64,000 nucleotides of DNA, from the NCBI GenBank assembly GCA_030673895.1, contig JAUTCR010000070.1, forward strand, positions 1 through 64,000. Reading direction: 5' to 3'. Source of the stretch: Verrucomicrobiota bacterium JB023 (lineage in GTDB: Bacteria > Verrucomicrobiota > Verrucomicrobiia > Verrucomicrobiales > Akkermansiaceae). Shown here piece by piece: positions 51,581-61,059 of the stretch; the stretch's first letter is position 1; each line of letters opens with the position of its first letter. The notes beneath the pieces were generated by a model. The model did no database searches and was not told the origin of the DNA. It was given only the letters and a program-made list of their open reading frames with translations. The position numbers and the translations under genes are program-made.

Positions 51581-54500
51581 ATGAAGCCTAGTCTCCTAGT
51601 TATTCTAACCACCATTTGCGCTCCTCTCGCTGTCGAGGCTGCGCCGAAGAAGAAAACCCAATCCCAGCGGGCGGAAGTGCTCTCCGCCGAGGAGCAACTG
51701 AAGACCTTCGAACTACCCGAAGGTTTCGAAATCGAACTGGTTGCATCCGAGGAGAACGGACTCATCAATCCGATCGACCTGTCTTTCGATGATGCCGGGC
51801 GCCTCTGGACGCAGACTGCCCGCATGTATCCCATGGATCCGGTGCCCAGCAAGGTGGGCCGGAGACACTTGGCCAACATGGATCCCAGCGCGGAACCTTT
51901 CGAGAAGATGCGGCGATTCTATCGTCTGGAGAAGGAGGGCGAGGACAAGATCCTGATCATTGACGATCCGACGCAGCCAGTCGAGGGAACGATCCCGGCC
52001 TTTGCGGAAGGATTGGCCATCCCGCAGAGCATTCTTCCTTACAAGACGGGCGCCTTTGTGGCGCATGCCTCCGAGATGCTCTACCTGGATGATACGGATG
52101 GCGATGGGAAGTTCGATAGCCATGAGACCGTCCTCTCCGGATTCGGGATCTTCGATACCCACACCATGTCTCATACCCTCCTGAGGGGGCCGGGCGGCTG
52201 GGTTCATTTCTCCCACGGGGCGCTGAACAAAGGCGAAGTCGAGGTGGTAAAAACAGGGCAGAAGGAGAAAATCAATTTCAGCAAGATCGCCCGCTTCTCC
52301 TTGGCCGGGGATAAGCTGGAGGTCCTCAACAACGGGCTGAACAATATCTGGGGCTTCCACCTCAAGGACAACGGGCAGTGGTATGGCACGGAAGCCAACG
52401 ACCTCGGTTGGAGCCTCGTGCCCCTGCATCCGATGATGAGCTACAAGGGCATCGGCAATGACAAGTTCCGCGACTATCAACCTATCCCACCCGTCTTCCA
52501 CAAGCTTCGCGTTGGGGGAACGGGGATTTCCGGCTTGGCCTACGATGAGAATGGTAGCAGCGGCTTCCCGGAGGAGTGGAAGGAGGGCGGCTTCCTGGCT
52601 AATCCCATTACCAGCACCATCAATTTCGTTGTGGCTGACCGAGCCCCCGACGGCAGCGTCATTTCGAAGCACATGCCTGATTTCCTCAAGTGCAACGATG
52701 ATTGGTTCCGTCCCGTCAATATCGAGTTCGGCCCGGATGGCTGTCTCTACGTAGTTGATTGGTATAACAAGATCGTCTCCCACAACGAGGTTTCTCGTAC
52801 TCACCCCGATCGCGACAAGTCCCACGGCCGTCTCTGGCGCATCCGCCATCGGAGCCAGACCCCGCGTGAGATTCCTAACCTCAAAACCACGGCGACCCAA
52901 GATCTCGTGAAGCATCTCCAGGCCGAGATTCAGTGGGAGCGCCGTGCGGCTTGGCATCAGATTGCCGACCGCCAAGCGACAGAACTGGCCCCTCAGCTGA
53001 AGGAGCTGGTGCTCGATACGACGCAGAAGCTGGGAACCCGCGTCGTCGCTCTCTGGTCATTGGAGAGTCTCAATCTTTTCGATCAAGAGGTGATGCGCCA
53101 GCTGGCCCGGGATAAGGACCCTGATATCCGACGGGAAACAGTGCGCGCTCTCAGCAGCCTCAAGCCCGGCGTGGAGGCGGTGGTCTCTCTCGTCGAGCCG
53201 TTGGCCGAGGATCCTCACTACATGGTGCGGGAACAAGTCCTCCGCACCTTGGCCGAGATTGAAGAGGCCAATCAGGATTCTATCCGATTACTTGTTTCGG
53301 CCTGTGTGCCCGGCGCCAAGGACAACAAATGGGGCGGCGGCTACGTGGCCAACTTCCGGCGCTTCCTTGCTCGCAAGGCTCTCGAGCAATACCCGAGCCA
53401 GTTGGTTACTTTCCTCCAATCGCCAGCAGCGAGCAAGATTGCCGACGCCAAAATCGATTGGGCTTCGAAGGCTCTGGAAGGCAGCAAGCAAGCCAAGCTT
53501 TTCGTCGAAAATTGGAAAAAGGGAGGACGAACTCTCGACGCGGAGACCTTGGTCTCTATCGCTCCCCAGTTGAATAACCCCACCGTCTTTGAGCTCCTTA
53601 AGCCGGAGTTCGGCTCAAAGGAGTTCGTTCAGCTTGCCCTTGAGGTTCAGCCGCGTCTCAAGTCGTCTCACCTGCATAAGGCGTTGGTGCCGGGGTTGAA
53701 GAAATTGATGGCTTCCTCCTCACCCGAGGATCGGGAATTGGCCATCGAGGCTGCCATCCGGTTCAGGACTCCAGTCATCAACAACGAGCTTCGTGAGCAA
53801 ATCAAGGTGATGGCTCTTGAGGATGTCGACAAGCAGCTGGTCGAGGCTCTGGCGATAGCTCCTAAAAAGAACGAGGACATCTTGGCTGCATTGGCGGGGA
53901 ATGAAAAAGTTGACCAAGCGTTGCGTTTGGATGCCGCAGGGCGCATTTTCTTTTCTTCTCCCCCCAAGGCTGCTGCTTTGACGATGGAACTGCTCGAACC
54001 GCTCTCGACCTCCGAACGCAACAGCATCGTCCAAGGAATGGCGAAAACTCATCAAGGGTCCGCCCTGGTCCTGAAGATGATCGAGAAGGGCTTGGTTACT
54101 CCTGAATCCGTCGAGCTTGCAGATGGCGAGCGCATTCTCAATCTGTTCCCTCGCCTCAGCGGGGCTCTCGAGCTTCGTCCCGTCATTAAGCAAAAGGCCA
54201 AGGAAGCCGACGCTGCGGCTAATCAACGCCTCGCCAATTATCAGGAGGCTCATGCCAAGCTGGAGGGCAACCCGACCGTCGGACAGGCGATCTTCAGCTC
54301 CTGTCTCGCCTGCCACGCGGTGGGTGACCAAGGGTTCGATATCGCTCCGGCCTTGGATGGCTCGGCCAATCGCAATGTGGATCACCTTCTCACCGCTATT
54401 GTCAAGCCCGACGAAGCTATGGAAGGGGGATACCGACTCTATCGAGTGGTGAAGAAGAACGGAGACATTCTGGAAGGCTATTTGTATCGCAGCAACGATT

Positions 54501-54667
54501 ATGGCGTCACTCTGGCCTTCATGGGTAATGGCAAGATCTTCGTTCCGCGGGAACATATCATGAAGGAGAACATTGTTTACGGCCGTTCCTTCATGCCCCG
54601 TCACTTTGGCGAGCTACCAGAGCAAGCGATGGTGGACCTCATCGACTACATCCAGACTCTTAAATAG
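51581..54667 (+). CDS. PVC-type heme-binding dehydrogenase-like protein
   Basis: From the ATG at 51581 the protein has 1028 residues with a signal peptide (MKPSLLVILTTICAPLAVEAA). The N-terminal half (about 40-430) is the PVC membrane-bound dehydrogenase domain (LPEGFEIELVASEENGLINPI, GRLWTQTARMYP, WFRPVNIEFGPDGCLYVVDWYNKIVSHNEV). About 440-870 is a HEAT-like helical array, and a heme-binding module with CLACH near residue 905 closes the protein (SCLACHAVGDQGFDIAP). It has no DUF1080 or LamG part, unlike the 33617 protein, so the two heme proteins are related but not equal. It probably passes electrons from glycan oxidation into a respiratory chain. Substrate unknown. Confidence 0.88.
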   Translation: MKPSLLVILTTICAPLAVEAAPKKKTQSQRAEVLSAEEQLKTFELPEGFEIELVASEENGLINPIDLSFDDAGRLWTQTARMYPMDPVPSKVGRRHLANMDPSAEPFEKMRRFYRLEKEGEDKILIIDDPTQPVEGTIPAFAEGLAIPQSILPYKTGAFVAHASEMLYLDDTDGDGKFDSHETVLSGFGIFDTHTMSHTLLRGPGGWVHFSHGALNKGEVEVVKTGQKEKINFSKIARFSLAGDKLEVLNNGLNNIWGFHLKDNGQWYGTEANDLGWSLVPLHPMMSYKGIGNDKFRDYQPIPPVFHKLRVGGTGISGLAYDENGSSGFPEEWKEGGFLANPITSTINFVVADRAPDGSVISKHMPDFLKCNDDWFRPVNIEFGPDGCLYVVDWYNKIVSHNEVSRTHPDRDKSHGRLWRIRHRSQTPREIPNLKTTATQDLVKHLQAEIQWERRAAWHQIADRQATELAPQLKELVLDTTQKLGTRVVALWSLESLNLFDQEVMRQLARDKDPDIRRETVRALSSLKPGVEAVVSLVEPLAEDPHYMVREQVLRTLAEIEEANQDSIRLLVSACVPGAKDNKWGGGYVANFRRFLARKALEQYPSQLVTFLQSPAASKIADAKIDWASKALEGSKQAKLFVENWKKGGRTLDAETLVSIAPQLNNPTVFELLKPEFGSKEFVQLALEVQPRLKSSHLHKALVPGLKKLMASSSPEDRELAIEAAIRFRTPVINNELREQIKVMALEDVDKQLVEALAIAPKKNEDILAALAGNEKVDQALRLDAAGRIFFSSPPKAAALTMELLEPLSTSERNSIVQGMAKTHQGSALVLKMIEKGLVTPESVELADGERILNLFPRLSGALELRPVIKQKAKEADAAANQRLANYQEAHAKLEGNPTVGQAIFSSCLACHAVGDQGFDIAPALDGSANRNVDHLLTAIVKPDEAMEGGYRLYRVVKKNGDILEGYLYRSNDYGVTLAFMGNGKIFVPREHIMKENIVYGRSFMPRHFGELPEQAMVDLIDYIQTLK

Positions 54668-54685
54668 GTAGCTCATTCCGGCCCC

Positions 54686-54748
54686 GGCGGCATTGTCTCC
54701 AGAGGATGCTTGGAGACTGCCGCCGCCCATCCTCTCGTGCGACGAGAG
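54686..54748. other. Two consecutive intergenic hairpins without U-tract
   Basis: First stem: GGCGGCA+GTCTCCA (54686-54701) pairs with TGGAGAC+TGCCGCC (54711-54724) with a TT bulge and a 9-base loop. Second stem: CTCTCG (54732-54737) with CGAGAG (54743-54748). They lie between the heme protein and the GH97 gene. The pairing is far stronger than in other gaps, which suggests an RNA-stability or processing site. Confidence 0.75.
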
Positions 54749-54790
54749 ATTGACCAGACTGGTCCGTATTATAGCTTTAGCAAAACCCAC

Positions 54791-56761
54791 ATGAATCATT
54801 CACCACTTCGCTATTTTCCTTTCTTGGCCCTGTCGGTAGGCAGCCTTGATGCGGCATATCTCAGCTCTCCTGATGAGCGGATCGAAATTGAAACCCGGGA
54901 GGCGGACGGCGTCCTGACTTATTCGGTTAAGTTCCAGGGCAAGCCAATCATCGACGACTCCCGCCTTGGCGTTGCGCTCAAGGGTGGCGCCTTCTCTGGA
55001 GGCTTGGCGGTCACGGGATCGGAAATGGTCTCACACGATGAGACTTGGGAGCCAGTCTGGGGACAGACCGCCGAGTATCGGGATCACTACCATCAGCTGA
55101 CGTTGGATCTGGTTGAGACAGGGGAGACCAAGCGGGAGATGAAGGTCATCTTCCGTGCCTACAACGATGGCATTGGATTCCGCTATCACTTCCCAGCACA
55201 AGAGGGCCTCTCCCAGGTCGATTTCGCCAAAGAGCTTTCCCAGGTTTCGATCATCTCCGAGTCTCCCGTCGCGTGGTATCCCAAGGGATCGACGACGCTT
55301 TTCAGTGAAATTCCTTTCGAGAAGCTCAAGAAGTCTAGCCGGACTCCTTTCACGATTCAGGCTTCCGATGATTGCTTCCTCTCCCTCCATGAAGCTGGCG
55401 TCGTCAATTCGTCCGATGCGATGCTTGGCCTTGGTAAAGATCAACGAACCCTGACCTACTCTTGCTCGCTCAAGCAAAAGGGTGAGGTGACGACCCCATG
55501 GCGCTCGATTCAGATCGCCTCTTCTCCGGCTGGTTTGATTGAGTCTTCCCTGATTCTTAACCTGAACGAGCCGAACAAACTCGAGGACACAAGTTGGATC
55601 GAACCCGGAGTGAGCCTGTGGGACTGGCGTAATCATGGCGGCAAGGCCGACGATGGATTTGTCTATGGCATCAATACCGAGAGCTATCTCCGCTACATTG
55701 ACTATGCGGCGGAAAAGGGCTTGGCCTACCTTCTCATCGATGCGGAGTGGTATGGTGATGAGCATAGCCCGGAGACGGATCCGGTGACCTACGAGGAAGA
55801 AGTTAATATGCCGAAGATCGCCGATTACGCGAAAGAGAAGGGCGTCGGCCTCTGGCTCTATATCAACGATAAGGCGCTTAAGAATTTCGATCTCGATCGA
55901 ACCTTCTCCCAATATCGGGACTGGGGCGTCAAGGGGATTAAGCACGGATTCCTGGGCGGGGGGAATCAGGTCAAGAATGCCTACAGCGTGAAAATCCTCG
56001 AGAAGTGCGCGGAATACCAAATCATGTATGTGCTCCACGAGCCGAACAAGCCAACGGGTCTTACCCGGACTTACCCGCACTATATGTCCAGCGAGTATGT
56101 GAATAGCATGCTCGATGCCGCCAATCGTCCACCGGCTACCCCCAGCGAGATCGCCGTCTTTCCCGTTGTTCACAACCTTGCCGGTCCGGTGGACCGGAGC
56201 TGTGGGCTCTTCGACATGGATCAATCCATCGAGCGAGCCAAGGTTCACAAGCAGATCCCTAGCACGGTTGTCTCACAGACTGCCCAGTGCCTGCTATTCC
56301 CTAGTGGAATCCTGACGCTGCCTGATATGCCGGATGCTTACGAGAGGAAGAGCGACCTCTTCACCTTCATCCAGCATTTGCCGATGGACTATGACGAGAG
56401 CAAGGTGCTTGCGATGGAGATCGGCAAGCATGTCACGATGGCCCGACGCGCGGGCGATACGTGGTTCGTCGCCTCCGTTGCTGACGAGTCAGGACACGAG
56501 CAGGAGATCACGCTCGACTTCCTCGACGCGGACGTGACCTATGCGGCGACCCTTTACGAAGATACGGCAGAAAGTCATTACGAATTCCCCGGCGGATGGA
56601 ATAAGGGAGATGCCAAGAAGAAAGGCGTTCCCTTCCGGCCGGTGGAGACGAAGCGTGAACTCTATCAGGTCCGTGAGATGGAAGTGAAGAAGGGGGACGT
56701 GATTGCCGCCAAGCTCGCGCCAGGTGGGGGGCATTGCCTCTTACTCAAGCCGAAAAAATAA
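54791..56761 (+). CDS. Glycoside hydrolase family 97-like protein with altered catalytic positions
   Basis: From the ATG at 54791 the protein has 656 residues with a signal peptide (FPFLALSVGSLDAAY). The beta-sandwich N-terminus (SPDERIEIETREADGVLTYSV) is followed by the TIM barrel: ISESPVAWYP, WRNHGGKADDGF, YLLIDAEWYGDE, HGFLGGGNQ, LHEPNKPTGLTRTYPH and LAGPVDRSCGLFD. By my recollection of SusB numbering, HE417 matches the Glu base (E508), E435 the calcium ligand (E526), and L441 lies where the general acid (E532) should be. G386 stands where retaining members have the Asp nucleophile. So it may be inactive or unusual. It is an alpha-galactosidase/glucosidase-type family by fold. Confidence 0.85.
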   Translation: MNHSPLRYFPFLALSVGSLDAAYLSSPDERIEIETREADGVLTYSVKFQGKPIIDDSRLGVALKGGAFSGGLAVTGSEMVSHDETWEPVWGQTAEYRDHYHQLTLDLVETGETKREMKVIFRAYNDGIGFRYHFPAQEGLSQVDFAKELSQVSIISESPVAWYPKGSTTLFSEIPFEKLKKSSRTPFTIQASDDCFLSLHEAGVVNSSDAMLGLGKDQRTLTYSCSLKQKGEVTTPWRSIQIASSPAGLIESSLILNLNEPNKLEDTSWIEPGVSLWDWRNHGGKADDGFVYGINTESYLRYIDYAAEKGLAYLLIDAEWYGDEHSPETDPVTYEEEVNMPKIADYAKEKGVGLWLYINDKALKNFDLDRTFSQYRDWGVKGIKHGFLGGGNQVKNAYSVKILEKCAEYQIMYVLHEPNKPTGLTRTYPHYMSSEYVNSMLDAANRPPATPSEIAVFPVVHNLAGPVDRSCGLFDMDQSIERAKVHKQIPSTVVSQTAQCLLFPSGILTLPDMPDAYERKSDLFTFIQHLPMDYDESKVLAMEIGKHVTMARRAGDTWFVASVADESGHEQEITLDFLDADVTYAATLYEDTAESHYEFPGGWNKGDAKKKGVPFRPVETKRELYQVREMEVKKGDVIAAKLAPGGGHCLLLKPKK

Positions 56762-56773
56762 GAAGCTGACGGC

Positions 56774-58126
56774 ATGAAAAAGACCCTCTTCTTCCTTTGC
56801 CTGACCTTACTACCCAACCTTCTCACCGCTGATGACCGGCCGAATATCGTGGTGGTGGTGGCCGACGACATGGGGTGGGGGGACTCCGCCACTTATGGGC
56901 ACGAAATCATTCAAACGCCCAACATGGATAAGCTGGCCTCGCAAGGGGTCCAGCTCATGCAGTGCTATTCGGCTGCCGGGGTTTGTTCGCCCTCGAGGTC
57001 GGCTATTCTAACAGGTCGGACGCCTTACCGTAATGGCGTGTGGCGTCACCTCTCGGGTAACGGTCCCTCGCATTTGCGGGAGAGCGAGATCACTTATCCG
57101 GAGGTGCTGCAGGAGGAAGGCTACGAAACCTGTCACGTTGGCAAATGGCATCTTCTGTCCAGACAGCAATTCAATCAGCCGGAATTTCCGCAACCGGGCG
57201 ATCACGGCTATGACTACTGGATGGCGACGCATAACAACGCGTCTCCCAGCCACGAAAATCCTGACAACTTTGTTAGAAATGGTGAGGCCGTCGGAGAAAC
57301 CGAAGGGTATTCAGCGCAACTTGTCGCGGCGGAGGCCGCTCGCTGGCTGAAGGAGATTCGGAATCCGGAAAAGCCTTTCGTGCTTTCGGTCTGGTTCCAC
57401 GAACCTCATTCGCCGATCGCCACGGATTCTCGCTTTCAGAAGCAGTATGGCGACCACGAGAACAGCCTCTACATGGGCAATATTACGCAGCTGGATCATG
57501 CCCTCGGCATGGTGATGGATTCACTTGAGAAAGAGGGTGTCGCTGACAATACGTTTCTCTTCTTCACCTCGGACAATGGTCCGGTCCCCCAGTTCGGCGG
57601 TGACGCCGGAGGCCTGCGGGGCAACAAACGGAGCGAGTATGAGGGCGGCATTCGCGTGCCGGGGCTCGTGCGGTGGCCGGGTCACATCGAGGCGGGGACC
57701 CGTAGCGAGGTGCCTGTCATCGGGACCGATATTTTTACGACGGTCTTGAGTATGCTCGAGCTGCCTCTTCCCGAGGATCGGACGATTGATGGCGCCAATG
57801 CTCTTCCCGCATTCTCGGGTCGGGAGGTGGAACGAGCCATTCCTCTTTTCTGGCGGACTCATGTATCTCCCCCTGAGCAGCGGGTGGCAATGAGGGTGGG
57901 GGATTGGAAGCTGGTGGGAGACGAGTCTTTGAGCACCTTCCAGCTCTACAATGTCCAGAGTGACTGGCAGGAGAAGGCTAACTTGGCCGACCAGCATCCG
58001 GAACGAACGAAGGAGATGGCCGAACAATTGCGAGCACTCTGGGCCGATATCAAAAGGGAAGGACCCAACCAGTGGTGGGAGACGGAGCGACAACGCCCAT
58101 CAAAAGGAGGGAAGCTCAACTACTAG
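56774..58126 (+). CDS. Secreted sulfatase 8
   Basis: The 450-residue protein starts 12 bases after the GH97 stop and has a signal peptide (LFFLCLTLLPNLLTADD). Motifs: ADDMGWGD, CSPSR (C71), GKWHLLSR, WFHEPHSPI, TSDNGPV, GNKRSEYEGGIRVP. The FHEPHSPI variant gives the expected His pair. Placement beside GH97 suggests desulfation of the glycan that GH97 or others then cleave; this is an inference. Substrate unknown. Confidence 0.95.
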   Translation: MKKTLFFLCLTLLPNLLTADDRPNIVVVVADDMGWGDSATYGHEIIQTPNMDKLASQGVQLMQCYSAAGVCSPSRSAILTGRTPYRNGVWRHLSGNGPSHLRESEITYPEVLQEEGYETCHVGKWHLLSRQQFNQPEFPQPGDHGYDYWMATHNNASPSHENPDNFVRNGEAVGETEGYSAQLVAAEAARWLKEIRNPEKPFVLSVWFHEPHSPIATDSRFQKQYGDHENSLYMGNITQLDHALGMVMDSLEKEGVADNTFLFFTSDNGPVPQFGGDAGGLRGNKRSEYEGGIRVPGLVRWPGHIEAGTRSEVPVIGTDIFTTVLSMLELPLPEDRTIDGANALPAFSGREVERAIPLFWRTHVSPPEQRVAMRVGDWKLVGDESLSTFQLYNVQSDWQEKANLADQHPERTKEMAEQLRALWADIKREGPNQWWETERQRPSKGGKLNY

Positions 58127-58131
58127 AGATT

Positions 58132-59643
58132 ATGAAATTCACGAGGGTGCTGTGCCTACTCTTGGCTTCCGTTCTTACCCTGCAGAGCAAGGAGAAGCCG
58201 AACATTGTCTTCATCCTGGCCGACGACCTGGGCTGGCAGGATGTGGGCTTCATGGGAAGCCGGTATTTCGAGACTCCTCATCTTGATGCCTTGGCCAAGG
58301 AGAGTCTGGTCTTCACACAAGCGACCATGTACCCGACCTGTTCACCCTCCCGGGCCGCTTTGCTGACGGGGCGGCAATCCTTTCGCACCGGATGCTACGG
58401 GGTCCCCGTTCTTGAGAGAGGAAACAGCAAGGACAATATCTTCTCCCGCTGGACGATCGGGACCGAGCATCCTCTCTACTCCGAGCCTCTCAATGAAGCT
58501 GGCTATCAACTCATCCACCTCGGGAAGTGGCACATCGTCGGGCCCAATCCTGCCATCGAAGAAGAGCGGCTGCCCGACCAGAAGCTGAGCCAGCCTCCCA
58601 ATGGTGATTTGAGTTGGCTGCCAGCGCATCGTTCTCCGGAGATTCAGCGTTTCTATCCTGCCGGTCGTGGCTTCCATCGCAATGTGGGTGGCACGTGGTG
58701 GGGCGACCCCGCCCGAGGGTATGACAAGGGCTACAATGCTCCCAGCGGCGGCTATATTGCTCCTTTCAAGAATCCCTTCATCGAAGAGAAGGCGGGGGAT
58801 GATTGGTTGACGGACCGTCTGACCACGGAGGCAATTTCATTCATTGATTCCCATAAGGAGGGACCGTTTTTCGTCAATCTTCACTACTATGCCCCTCATC
58901 GGCCGTCTGTCGCGCGAGATGAGGAAGCGTTGCAGCATTTTCTGGAGAAGGAAGGAGACCCGGGGACCGGGCAAGGTATCGTCAAAGGGAAAAATGCCAA
59001 GAAGGCCAAGGAGGAGATAGCGGCCTACGCGACCATGGTGCGATCGCTTGATGAGAATGTGGGCCGCTTGGTCGCCTACCTTGATGACGCTGGACTGCGG
59101 GAGAACACTCTGTTGATTTTTACTTCGGACAATGGATTCAACGGAATCCAGAGCCGCAATCGCAATCTGCGCGGAGCGAAGGGGAATGTCTATGAGGGAG
59201 GACTGCGGGTGCCGGCCTTGGTCAATTGGCCTGGCTCGGTCGAGGCTGGGCGGTGCGATGTGCCTATCCATTGCGTGGACTACTTTCCGACCTTCCTTGA
59301 ACTCGCGGGGATCGAGGAGGCTAGCGGCCTCCTGGATGGAAAAAGTCTGGTTCCTCTCTATCGGGGGCAGGACAACAAGCTACGAGATAGGCCGTTGTTC
59401 TGGCATCTCGCCAGCACCTACAAGGATCCACCCTGTTCGATTATCCGAAAGGGAGATTGGAAGTTGATACAGTTCCTCAAAGAGGGGAGGCTCGAACTTT
59501 ACAATCTGCGCAACGACCTCGCCGAGCAAGCCAATCTGGCGGGCCAACAGCCAGAAATTGCCAGTGAGCTCCTCGCTGAGCTCGTGGCATGGCGCCGGGC
59601 TAATGACGTTCCCCTCCCGCCAAGTTCTCAATTGAAGCATTAA
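58132..59643 (+). CDS. Secreted sulfatase 9
   Basis: From the ATG at 58132 the protein has 503 residues with a short signal peptide (MKFTRVLCLLLASVLTLQS). Motifs: ADDLGWQD, CSPSR (C70), GKWHIVGP, HYYAPHRP, TSDNGFN, GAKGNVYEGGLRVP. Five bases separate it from sulfatase 8. A Lys/Glu-rich insert (VKGKNAKKAKEEIAA) lies between the HxPH and DNG motifs. Substrate unknown. Confidence 0.95.
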   Translation: MKFTRVLCLLLASVLTLQSKEKPNIVFILADDLGWQDVGFMGSRYFETPHLDALAKESLVFTQATMYPTCSPSRAALLTGRQSFRTGCYGVPVLERGNSKDNIFSRWTIGTEHPLYSEPLNEAGYQLIHLGKWHIVGPNPAIEEERLPDQKLSQPPNGDLSWLPAHRSPEIQRFYPAGRGFHRNVGGTWWGDPARGYDKGYNAPSGGYIAPFKNPFIEEKAGDDWLTDRLTTEAISFIDSHKEGPFFVNLHYYAPHRPSVARDEEALQHFLEKEGDPGTGQGIVKGKNAKKAKEEIAAYATMVRSLDENVGRLVAYLDDAGLRENTLLIFTSDNGFNGIQSRNRNLRGAKGNVYEGGLRVPALVNWPGSVEAGRCDVPIHCVDYFPTFLELAGIEEASGLLDGKSLVPLYRGQDNKLRDRPLFWHLASTYKDPPCSIIRKGDWKLIQFLKEGRLELYNLRNDLAEQANLAGQQPEIASELLAELVAWRRANDVPLPPSSQLKH

Positions 59644-59652
59644 CAATATTTC

Positions 59653-61032
59653 ATGAAAAAAACGCTCCTCCGTTGTCTCATTACGACATTCGCCCTGAGT
59701 TGGGCTTCGTCGGCTCAAGCTGACGTCGATAAGCCCAACATCGTCTTCATTATGGCCGATGATCTTGGTCCCGGCTGGGTGGACTACGATGGCAGTGATC
59801 CCGAGATCAATACGCCCAACCTGCAGCGTCTGGCCGAGTCGGGCATGGTCTTCACCCGGGCTTATGCTGCTGCTTCGGTTTGTTCGCCCACACGTGCCGC
59901 CTGCTTGACGGGCATGTCACCGGCCAGTCTGGCTCTGACCACGCACATTCCCGGTAAGGCGGGCAACGAGCGCCCCGGGCCTAAAGGTTATCCCCGGGAA
60001 GCTGAATCGCGCAAATTTCTGCCTCTCGATATGCCAAGCTATGCTCGCGAGCTGAAGGGCCTGGGTTATGAGACGGCCTTCATTGGCAAGTGGCACCTCG
60101 CCGGGGAAGGCTCCATCGCTACCAAGAATGGTGTCGTCGACCGCAAGTATCACCCCGAGCACTACGGCTTCGATACCAATATCGGTGGCTGTGCCTACGG
60201 GCAACCGAGGTCCTGGTTCGATCCCTATCGGAACGCGACGATCGAGAATCGGAAAAAGGGAGAGTACCTGACCGATCGATTGGGAGACGAAGCTGCCCAG
60301 TTCATTCGCGAGAAGGAGGGGAAACCCTTCCACCTGACCTTGTGGCCCTATTCTGTCCACACCCCGATTCGAGCCCCCAAGGAGCTCGTCGAAAAAAATG
60401 GAGGCAAGGCCTATCTGGCCATGCTGGAGAGTCTCGACAATGCTGTCGGGATGGTCTTGGACGCCCTCGAAGAGACTGGGGCGCGGGAAAATACTCTCGT
60501 CGTTTTCTACTCTGACAATGGGGGCCACATTCCTACTGAATGGTTGGCGGACCAGAAGGGATCACTCCTGGAGGGCGGCTTGAGGGTCCCCATGGTGGTG
60601 TCTTGGCCGGGCGTCATCGCCAACGGAACCCGTAGTAGCGAGCCGGTCACAAGCATGGATTTCTTCCCGACCTTTGTCCACGCGGCTGGAGGCTCGACAA
60701 AGGAAATCGAGGAGCTTGAAGGGCTCGATCTCCGGCCTCTCTTCGAAGGCAAGGAAGAGCTGGAGCGGGATGCCCTCTATTGGCATTTCCCTCACAACCG
60801 CGTCGAGGTGCAGTATTACATGGGAAGCACCATTCTGGAAGGTGACTGGAAATACTTCAAAGGTTACGGCACGAAGCCGGACGCCCTCTTCAATCTGCAA
60901 GCTGATCCCATGGAGAAAACGAATGTGCTGGGCGAGCATCCCGAGCTCGGCAAGCGCCTTCGTCAGAAGCTGGAAGCTTGGCTGGAGGAAACCTCTGCCA
61001 AGATGCCGAGACCGCTTAAGAAGAAATCCTGA
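59653..61032 (+). CDS. Secreted sulfatase 10 with CSPTR signature
   Basis: The 459-residue protein has a signal peptide (LITTFALSWASSAQAD). Motifs: ADDLGPGWVDYDG, CSPTR (C77, Thr for Ser in CxPSR), GKWHLAGE, WPYSVHTPI, YSDNGGH, QKGSLLEGGLRVP. The metal motif reads GPGW rather than GYGD. Both changes are known in some S1 subfamilies, so it is probably active. It is the last gene of the plus-strand run; 27 bases separate it from the convergent AraC gene. Confidence 0.94.
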   Translation: MKKTLLRCLITTFALSWASSAQADVDKPNIVFIMADDLGPGWVDYDGSDPEINTPNLQRLAESGMVFTRAYAAASVCSPTRAACLTGMSPASLALTTHIPGKAGNERPGPKGYPREAESRKFLPLDMPSYARELKGLGYETAFIGKWHLAGEGSIATKNGVVDRKYHPEHYGFDTNIGGCAYGQPRSWFDPYRNATIENRKKGEYLTDRLGDEAAQFIREKEGKPFHLTLWPYSVHTPIRAPKELVEKNGGKAYLAMLESLDNAVGMVLDALEETGARENTLVVFYSDNGGHIPTEWLADQKGSLLEGGLRVPMVVSWPGVIANGTRSSEPVTSMDFFPTFVHAAGGSTKEIEELEGLDLRPLFEGKEELERDALYWHFPHNRVEVQYYMGSTILEGDWKYFKGYGTKPDALFNLQADPMEKTNVLGEHPELGKRLRQKLEAWLEETSAKMPRPLKKKS

Positions 61033-61059
61033 GCCATTTCCTCTTCGCCAGGGCTGGAT

